Shown in pieces: positions 55,568-64,000 of a DNA stretch of 64,000 nt; within the stretch, counting starts at the first letter, position 1, and each line of letters begins with the position of its first letter. The notes beneath the pieces are model-generated. The model saw only the letters and a list, made by a program, of their open reading frames with translations. It made no database searches and was not told the origin of the DNA. A program made the translations under genes and the position numbers. This DNA comes from Latrodectus hesperus (lineage: Eukaryota; Arthropoda; Arachnida; Araneae; Theridiidae): assembly GCA_037975125.1 (NCBI GenBank), contig JAJQOW010000185.1, positions 69,501 to 133,500 of the forward strand. The letters are read 5' to 3'.

Positions 55568-55930
55568 ATGAATCAGTTTGCGCTTACCTACCTTGAACTC
55601 TTTTCCCTGAGAAAAACCCAAATTAAAACCGATTGGCAGGTACCCTTAACTCACCAATTCTACAAAAGTAGAAAGCCGGGACTTTCTCTGGATCTTTCCA
55701 GTGATAGGAAATCCAGCACTTGCCTTGCACGTCTCGCCTCTGGCCACCTGACATACCTCACTTTTGTAGCGGGTAACAAGACCTTCTCCCTCTGTCCTAA
55801 ATGCCACGGACACCAAGCTTTTCCTGAGCATATCCTGGATTGTATGAATATACTATGGGATGACATCTACACTTCTCCCCGCCTTGTTATCGATTTCCTC
55901 TCCGTCAACGGATTCCTTGATTTGGTCTGA
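55568..55930 (+). pseudogene. LINE protein C-terminal module
   Basis: An open frame of 120 codons ending at a TGA. The last ~70 residues, ARLASGHLTYLTF, CPKCHGH, HILDCM and LVIDFL, correspond to the C-terminal Cys/His segment of the minus-strand LINE at 20375-20581 (ARFSSGHLKCLSF, CKKCCEH, YILDC, LAIDFL). The module follows RNase H in LINEs of this type. Upstream RT and RNase H domains are absent. The frame is intact, but the protein alone would have no enzymatic activity; whether its ATG is used is unknown. Confidence 0.75.
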
Positions 55931-55942
55931 CTCCGTCAGACC
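55924..55942 (+). promoter_or_regulatory. LINE 3'-end hairpin, second copy
   Basis: GGTCTGAC-TCC-GTCAGACC, an 8-bp perfect stem that includes the TGA stop. Compared with the 20363-20380 copy, the outer pair A-T has become G-C, so base-pairing is kept. Confidence 0.65.
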
Positions 55943-56882
55943 CCTTGGAGATAAGCAACAACAAAAAAACACTTTCTACAGTTAATTTAGTTTCTCAATT
56001 TTACACATTAGGATAATATTTATTTTCAATTAAATTTACAGCTTCAAAAATGCCTTTTTCACTTGAGGACATATATTTATTTTGACATTAGTGGATACAT
56101 AAATTGATTTCGCAATATGAAGTTAATTTTACTTCATTTCTTATTCACACGCTTAAAACTTTGAATGTATGTGTAAAAAAGTACAAAATTCGATGAAAAA
56201 CTAACAAAAATATGCCATGATATTGATGATAAAACTAGTAGTTGATTAAAAACATAATATTTCAAATGTTGTACATCGTTAAATCAATAGTTAATAATTT
56301 TTATGCGTGAAAATAATTTTTAAATACCTTCACATTTTGAAAGTTATATCGTCATTCAATCGTAAAGTTTATAAACACATATATAAGTAGTTGCAAATAC
56401 TTACGTATTTGTACTATTCGAGATAAATGCTAAAGTAAAAAGTAAAATTAGGAAAATTTATAATCTTATGACAACTTAAAATTTTGCATTTAAAGAATAT
56501 TTAAAATAATTTTGAAATATGAAATACAATACTATGTAAAATTCATTTAAATAACTAATGTTTCGTAATTTTTCTTTTCCGAATTGTATAGTTAATACAA
56601 AAAACTTCGTCATTTAATATTATGTACATCTATAGATAATTTTTATAATTTATAAATGTTTTGTGTTACCATATAACCAATATCTGAAATTATAAATGAA
56701 ATCAAATTAATGTAATTATAAATGAATTTAATATAAAATAGTCTGCTTATCTCAATGTAAAATATAACTACAGTTTATTTAATCCTACAATTTCCCATTA
56801 GGATACTTGTTCTTGCATAGCAAAAAGTTTTTTTATAAAAAAATATATAATGCCTGTTACAACAAAAATCAAAATTAATAAA

Positions 56883-56937
56883 GGAAAAATATTGATTTTT
56901 ATTAAAGAAGTTCTTCAATAAAAATCAATACTTTTCC
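56883..56937. other. 27-bp inverted repeat
   Basis: GGAAAAATATTGATTTTTAT (56883-56902) faces ATAAAAATCAATACTTTTCC (56918-56937). The arms are almost fully complementary, with two mismatches over 27 pairs and a one-base loop. Confidence 0.85.
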
Positions 56938-57205
56938 AATGAACTGCATGAGTTCTTTTATGAGAGACAATATTAAACTCTTCGATAATTTAACCAACAA
57001 TAAAACAAAGTATTGAAATTATCCCAAGAGAAGAATGTGATTTGGCATTTTAATGTTTGAATCACGAATAAGAGATAAAATTAAACAAATCCTCTATTCG
57101 TGTCAAACCGTGAAAAATTGAATCCATATATAAACTCTAAAAAATGTTTTAAAGGTCAAAATAGCACAAATGCTATATCTTTTTTTAATCTAGAAATTAC
57201 TAAGT

Positions 57206-57293
57206 AAATCCATTTAGCTTCATTGATTCATGTATTGATGAATTTCAATAAACAGTTAAACTGTTTATTTATATAATACACTTAAATGGATTT
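57206..57293. other. Nested palindromes
   Basis: The outer pair AAATCCATTTA/TAAATGGATTT encloses AATAAACAGTTAAACTGTTT(ATT), an 11-bp palindrome at 57247-57269. Confidence 0.75.
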
Positions 57294-60200
57294 GAATAAA
57301 CTAAAAAATTCTAGTAAATTTTTTCCAAATAATTATTTTCTTTATTTTTTGTGTTATAATATACTGGAGGGTAGTTATTCGTTTTTAAATACCACGTAAT
57401 CATAACTTTACATTGTTTTTAGAAAAAAAATCTCCTAATTATATAAAGTCTCTAATAAAAATAATTATTTAAATTAGAGATGCAAATAATATTTTAATTA
57501 CAATGTAATTAGTTCTTCAAGCATATAAACTATTAATAAATTTAATTTTATTTAAAGTTTATTGCTATGTTTTCTTCATTAATTTTTTTAAAATTATTAT
57601 TACTAATTATGTATTTTACGAAAAATGCTATTTTTCAAAAACAAAAAAGGAAAATTTTTCTGCATTTTAAAATATATTTTTTTGCTTTGTCTTAGAAATT
57701 TTAATGTTATTAAAATCATTTTAATAAGTAATAAATTTATGAAAATTTTTTGAAAATGTAACGTCAGTTAACATCAAAAATAAATTTAAAAGAGTGCATA
57801 TGAATCATACTGCTTCTGAACTTTTTTTAATATCTTACAAAAAATGAATTTATTAATGTATGATAATCTTATAAGAATAATTTATAATTATTTTTAAAGC
57901 AAAATAAAATTTCATGTTTTTTATACATCAGAATAAATGCAAATCAATATGAATGAATAAAATAAAGTATTTTAAAGTAATATTTAAGTGATAAATATTA
58001 ACATAAAACCTAGAATTTATCAATTTATTACTTAATTGATATCCCAGTTTATTAATGCATTTTTAAATACATTGCAGTTTTCATTGAAAGATAAATTATA
58101 ACAACAATAATATTTAGAAATGTTTTAGGAAATTTTATCAATGAAATGACACCTAAATGTTTTGATTTTTTAATTGTAATTAAGTTTTTATGTAAATTAC
58201 TATGTTTGTTAAAATAATACACCTAAAATGTCATTTTATTATTATTTCTTTGATTTTAAAATAATAGATAATGAATAACCTATAAATAATAAATGCTGTA
58301 ATCTTAAAAATGACTTCGTTATCTTATTTAAAATGTTTTTCTAAATTTTACGATTTTTTAATAAAAAGTTTATATTTGTGAATAATATATTATTGATGTG
58401 GAAAATGAGTAAAATCATAGCAAATTCTTATGAATGAATTCCTTGAATGAAAAAAGATTCCTTTGCAACAAAATTCAAAGAGTTTGCATTATTTAATAAC
58501 TTTTGAAAAAAAACATCTTGAAGGCTTGCGGCAAATACATTCTCTAATAAATATAACAAATAATAATAATTTTTACTTCTAAAGAATCATTCTAAAATAT
58601 TTTACACTTTTTTTACCGTAATAAAAAAATCAATAGAAATTGCTTTATTATCTAACTTTTCATTATACTTCTTTTTCTGTCATAAACAAAACATATATTT
58701 AGTTTTTTTCTGCATTTAACATTAAATTTTAATTGTGTTAAAAATATTAAAATTTTAAATAATTTAATTTCAAACGTATACAAACTTTATCATTTTTTGT
58801 TAAAATATTGAATTAAGTTTGTTAATATAAAGTATGATTTGATTAGTGGTGGATATGTAAGCTAAAAAATAACATTAACTCAAAACTAAAATTTCTTAGA
58901 GTGTTAAAAATTTAAATTTAATGTAGCTGTGGAAAAAATAATTAGACTTCTAAAAATATTTAAAGTAAATGCAGTAATATCAAGTTTTGTGACATTTTTT
59001 TTTCAAGTTTAAATGAGCTGATTTTTTTAACTTTATTTTAAAGAGAAATTGAGAATTTAAACTTTTTCCCCGATTTTTGAAACTAAAACTGAAGTAATAG
59101 CAAGTGTTGCAATTTTATTTGGTATTGATTGCATATTTATATTTTGTGATTAATAATAGCTCATCCTCACTATTAAAAAGTATTCTTTATGTAAATATTA
59201 AGAGTCTTACAGAATAGATTTTCGATGAGTGAAACTTCTGATCATCACTCTCATCTAGGTCATGATGAAAAATAGAGTATGACATTTTAAATATCACGTG
59301 AGATATGTCTTTAGAAGAATTACAATAAGAAATCAGATGAGGAACTCAAAAGGAACATATAGGATGCATTTACAGAGAGAGTGTTATTCATTATAAAATA
59401 ATAGTTGAACTCTTAAAAGCTTTCAATATTAGCATATTTTAGTTATATGAGTGAACCATTATTGTATTATTTTTGATAATGAAGTATCCTATATTATTAT
59501 TATTCTACCAACTAACAATTAACTGATATTCCACTTAAACAACTGTTTATATACTGATATGCTTTGTTACTCTAAAATATTTTTAGTGATATAACTAGAA
59601 ATTAAATTCAATGTTATGAAAAGACACCGAAATACGAGTCAATTGGTAAATTATGTAATTAAATGTTTACATCAGGAAAACAATTATTTCATATGCTTTT
59701 AATTCACACTCATTTCCTTCATTTCTACTCGTTTAATCTTTCATGCAAATGAGTTTGATTGCTTTTCAAGTCGCACAACATTTCACTGCAAAGACATTAA
59801 GACGTTTAGATGGAAATTCTCTAATTACATTTATGGCATTTTGTTCATTATGGAAAGCAAATTTATTTCTGCATCAACAAATATGATTTACAAAGAAAAT
59901 TCAAACAATTATACTGAATCAGCTGATGTTTTCATTTCCGAGAAGAATAAACTCACAATAAGTATTAATAGTTTGCCTTATTCTTCACAAGATATTTGTA
60001 AAATAATCTTAATTTTTTTAATTGAATATAGTTTTAATTAAATATGAATTTTTAATACAATATGATAAAGAAGTCTTGCATTTGTAGAATTACAAGATAA
60101 AAAATATCACATAACTAAGAATTCGTAGGAATCTATTTTCACTGCAACAAAAATTTATTACTCTAAGTCTACATTTAAAGTCATTTATCATCTTTAGTTT

Positions 60201-60611
60201 TTCTCAGAGATAAACGTTTTACAAGTAATATATATAAATTGCAGAAAAGGATTATGTTTTTTTATCTTCCCGAATAAAACTAAAGAAATATTTTAGCATT
60301 TTTCATATTTCGGTTCTATTTTCTTTAAATTAAATAGAAATACATATTTTGTCACGAAAATTAGTTTCCTTTTACTTCAATAGAATTTTTTTATTATTTA
60401 ACCTAATATTCAAAATTAATTTATGCAGTTAGAAATATAACGTCGAGTGTTGTATCATAGAAAAAATGCTTTCAATATTCAATTAATATGAAAAACGCCT
60501 AATTTTTTCTAAAATGACATATATTCTGAAGAAAATGATCACATAACTATATAAAATTGAGAAAACGAAGTTAAATCATTGTTTTCAGTTATATTTGAAA
60601 GTGTGGAATTG

Positions 60612-60885
60612 TTGTGGTCATGCGCCAGCTAGCCTTGCAATATGGAGTGCACTGCTCTACTTTTCCAACTGACCATATTTAGGTGTGGAGTCCGACTTCC
60701 TCAGTACACACATGCTATAAGTACCCGTTTATAGGGTAGGCAACCATTCACAACTCATTCATACACGGAAAGGACAAAGACATGGTAGATAGAGAGAGAA
60801 AATACATTCATACACGAACCGGGATTCAAACCCAGGAACTCCTTATCCGCAGTTAGGCACGCTGACCACTAGGCAAGTTGGGTGG
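60612..60885 (-). repeat. tRNA-derived SINE, family B, near full length
   Basis: On the minus strand the head reads CAACTTGCCTAGTGGTCAGC (A box region) and CTGGGTTTGAATCCCGG (B box; 60819-60833 on +). The body contains GTATTTTCTCTCTCTA and GGTTGCCTACCCTATAAACG, and the 3' end is GACCACAACAATTCC. It shares the body with 50300-50505 and the 3' end with 5878-5940. Confidence 0.85.
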
Positions 60886-63712
60886 CTGAAAGTGGAATTC
60901 AGATCTAATAGTAAACTGTATGACTAAGACATGGGAAAGGGGGAAAGAGTTTAAAATGTTTATTCAACAAATTTAGTTATCAGTTATTCCCTTTCAAAAT
61001 TTAAACACAAGCAAATTTCTCAAAATCTATGAAAACATTTTGATTGCTCTTTACTACAAGAACACGCCTTTTCATGAGCAATATAAAATATAACATGAAA
61101 TAAAATTTTGAATTTTTCATCGATGGTATTACAGGAAATTAAATTAAAATCATACTAAAATAAAGTTTAAAATCCAAATAACCAAAGAAATGTTTGTTGT
61201 TTTTCTAAACATCCCTGCTCTTTTTTAAGTTTTATAGTGTTAATCTATTACATTATATAAGTTGCTAAGCCATCTGATACTAAAGCAATTGCTCTGACAC
61301 TTGTATAATACTTTCTTAGTGCGAAAATTAGAAATTGATTAAAAGTGTACGCACAGAATAAGTGATAGCAAAGACAGATTTTTGAAGGGAAAGCGTCAAT
61401 AAGACAATCCATTCATCCAATCGTCTTATTTTTCAAGTTGTCTACAATAGCCCTATTTACATAAAAATTCATACTCATTAAAACAAAAAAAAGTTCAATT
61501 GCGTAGCATATTATTTCAGAATGTAGTCTATCTTCCTTTTGATTAAGCGGAACCCATCAATTTGAATAGTTTTTTGGTGTACTGTTTTGCATAGTAACTC
61601 AAAAAAATTGCCGTTAAAGTATGATGCTTACCTTTTGGAAAGTCTGATGTTCTTTGATTCTCTTGTGCACGGAACACAAGATATGCACTTACGTAATTCA
61701 TGTACTCTTTCATGTTTTCATCAAATTGCAAATTTCTTCTTACCAGTAGATATATCTTTTCTACTGTCAGATGAAGAGAAATTGAAGGGCTGGAATCACT
61801 ACTGTATCCCGATCCAGTTTAAGTGAACTAATGGATGACCCTACCCACATTATTCTTCTCTTAAATATTATTTATTACCGTACTATTCTTTCATTAATAA
61901 ATAACCATATATTTCAAGTAGGAACAAATATCGTTTTATTAATGGCTGCTTCAACTGCATATGTCACATATTTTACATTTATATGTTTTGCTTGCTCATC
62001 AGAGATGTATATCGATCTACTGCTTGAATCATAAGACATGAGTCTCAAAATAATTTCTCTATAATTCAGAATTGTTTCCGTGATTTTGTCGAATTTAATT
62101 ACATTAATGAAATTCAAATACTAGATTGAAATATGTAGCTGGATTTCTTGATTCAATGCATCCACAACAGCAAACCACAAACAGACATTTTCATTTGTCA
62201 TCGAAAATTTTTAAAAACATGATTATTGTCTGCAAAACAAGTCAAAGTAAAAATATAAATGTATCTATGCCCTGGCAATATTTCAGATCTTTAGGATGTA
62301 AATTTCTTGCACATATATTGACAAAATGAGCTCTCATTTTATTTATTTGTATGTTTTTATCTATCTCTGATGTTCATTACAGTTCAGAGTTTAAAATTCA
62401 GAATATTTCCAGAAAGTTAAGATTTTCGTCCTTCTATTTTTGTCGGAAATTGATGCATCACCCGATTCCTTCTACAATAACCGGCAAAAACTTACGATTT
62501 ATTTTATAATTTTGCAAATTTATAAAGTTAAGGGGCATATGATATAGCATACTTCATACACACATTCCCTACTCCATACAATTCTTTAATTTATTTTGTA
62601 AATTGCATTTCTAAATACAATGTATATCATCTTCAAATACACGAACTGATATGTTAGACTTGCATATTTGAAATAATATCCCCAAACATAGCTTTCAATA
62701 AATCTTCATTAATTATCATAATTTGATTTATATATATCAAAAATGTTTCATATATTTGAACCAATTACTTTAGTTTAAATTTTAGATTAATACTTCAAAC
62801 TAAACATTAAAATTTCAACCATATTTAGATATTTAACTGTTGTGTGCTCATTTGTAACTATATTGAATACTGGTACATCAACAGAATAGTGCCAAAAGTT
62901 AAGGTTTTAAAAGAAAATAAAGCATGTTCATAAAAGTTGGGATTATTAAATGTAGAACAATTGTATCAAATAATTAACGATTATTTGTATATTGTTGAAA
63001 TATTACTGAAATGTTTTTGTCCACTGTATTGTTACAGAAGTTATTTTCAATAATAAATAAAAAATTATTTATTTTATGAACTGCCTTGCTCTACTTGAAG
63101 TAAGTTATACAAATATATTCCGAGAAACTTTCAAAATTCTACATATTTAACATAAGTTTTTTTCTGAAAAAGACTGCAGTTACTATATATATATGCTTAT
63201 AGCAATGTGATCAAAAAGTATATCCTCAAATGAATTAATTTATCTACAAAAAACTGTTCTTTAAATTATATTTCCATAAAACTTGAATATTGCATATCAG
63301 TCTCACGTTTCTGTTAATTCTGATAAATCTTTTGAAGTACATACTTATATGAAAAATGTGAATGAAGAAAAAAGAGTACAAGTTTATACTATGGTCCATT
63401 TTTATTTGCGCAAATGTTTTTCCAATGGAAAAGACATCGACTAAATATTTTACAATAAAGGGCTAAATTTAAAATGTTAATAAAATAATCAGTTAAGTGA
63501 GTGATATGATTGTCAGTCATGATATCGTGCAAAAGTTTTAACATTCAATTCTGTCTTTGATGTAATAAACTGCATAATTATTGCGTTTTAATTGTCTTTA
63601 TTTCTGTGCATTCTAACATTATAATTATATTGTATTATTAAATATTTTTATTTGAATTTTTATACAACAAACTTTTTACACAGTAAATGTGATGTTTTAC
63701 ATTTCTGTTACA
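60886..63712. other. AT-rich stretch with possible host exons
   Basis: Apart from the exon-like segment at 61632-61763 and a second open stretch at 61920-62117 (minus), nothing is recognised. Confidence 0.5.
61632..61763 (-). other. Candidate coding exon of an unidentified host gene
   Basis: On the minus strand a pyrimidine-rich run ending CTTCATCTGACAG precedes an open segment of 132 bases ending CCAAAAG|GTAAGC, a strong 5' splice consensus. Both splice junctions would be phase 1. The 43 full codons encode an acidic/aromatic, non-low-complexity peptide including DENMKEYMNYVSAYLVFRAQ. About 160 bases upstream on the same strand, 62117-61920 is also open, with SYDSSSRSIYIS. The family was not recognised; a secreted or membrane-protein ectodomain is only a guess. 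Confidence 0.35.
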
Positions 63713-64000
63713 TTCCCCCTCAAGTCCTGCATGTCGCCTCAAAGTCGGCGAGGGGGTGTACCTGGGCAGAACGGGCAAAGTACGTCGGGAGAGAATTCTC
63801 CTGGCAGGGTCACCCATGACGTAAAGGCCTTTCTGTTACACTCAGCTAAGATGTGCAGGCAATGAAGAATAGATATAATTCTACCTTTGGATTGTCCATG
63901 GGTGTTTCAGACCTCGATCCAACAGAAGCTGCACATTACCTCCTCCATATAACTTTGTTGACAAATGTAAAAGATGCTGCATCGTCCGTCGCGCAGAATA
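63713..64000 (+). repeat. Retroposon head repeat, copy 2 (runs off the window)
   Basis: It starts CCCCCTCAAGTCCTGC and aligns with 55348-55560 up to CAGAAGCTGCAC, then continues with different sequence to the window end. The continuation may be the native downstream part of the parent element. Confidence 0.7.

Larger units (their letters stand above)
55348..55975 (+). mobile_element. Composite retroposon: repeated head plus LINE 3' module
   Basis: A ~210-base head starting CCCCCCTTAGTCCTG is joined to a LINE C-terminal coding segment (55568-55930), a 3' hairpin (55924-55942) and GATAAGCAACAACAAAAAAAC. The head recurs at 63713, where a different sequence follows. This may be an internally deleted LINE (5' UTR fused to 3' end) or a SINE-like element using a LINE tail. 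Confidence 0.6.
55976..60611. other. Very AT-rich stretch without a supported gene
   Basis: Only short low-complexity frames, including a 66-codon one at 59841-60041. Inverted repeats at 56883 and 57206 are listed separately. Confidence 0.6.

Overview
This is an AT-rich animal (arthropod) genomic window, dominated by transposable elements and microsatellites, with no complete host gene that I can recognise. A spider or other chelicerate is the best guess. The reasons are a Naiad-type Penelope-like retroelement, a BEL/Pao LTR element, I/Jockey-type LINEs with (CAA)n tails, several tRNA-derived SINEs and very many long (TA)n tracts. The species call is inference; the element classes rest on protein motifs visible in translation.

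Layout, 1-25 kb. A degenerate Naiad-type Penelope-like element at 733-4355 carries its reverse transcriptase between two near-identical inverted arms of about 760 bp. From 4.4 to 20.3 kb the sequence is AT-rich and non-coding, with one LINE 3'-end relic (13.95-14.27 kb), a SINE fragment, microsatellites and several near-perfect hairpins. A 5'-truncated, frameshifted LINE (RT, RNase H and C-terminal Cys/His module) lies on the minus strand at 20.3-23.0 kb. It is followed by a perfect (GATA)331 array at 23497-24820.

Layout, 25-46 kb. An old BEL integrase relic lies at 25.5-25.9 kb. A Tigger/pogo transposon at 29.7-30.7 kb has lost its catalytic core, and a hAT-type element end sits at 31.5 kb. 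The main intact gene is the BEL/Pao gag-pol (1811 codons) at 39775-45210. It sits in a 6.3-kb element with two identical 265-bp LTRs, a primer-binding site, a polypurine tract and a 5-bp target-site duplication, so it inserted recently.

Layout, 46-64 kb. Two copies of one SINE family and two of another (plus the 3' fragment near 5.9 kb) are interspersed with AT-rich DNA. A composite retroposon at 55.35-55.98 kb joins a repeated 'head' (seen again at 63.71 kb) to a LINE C-terminal module and LINE 3' end. Two short exon-like stretches on the minus strand (36.1 kb and 61.6-61.8 kb) have plausible splice signals, so the window may lie within large introns of an unidentified host gene.

How the parts relate: the LINE copies share a 3' hairpin overlapping the stop codon, followed by a GATAAGC/(CAA)n tail. 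The SINEs and the composite element end in similar AACAACAAC tails, as expected if they use LINE machinery. The BEL element encodes everything it needs except an envelope. The Naiad, Tigger and hAT copies are non-autonomous or dead.
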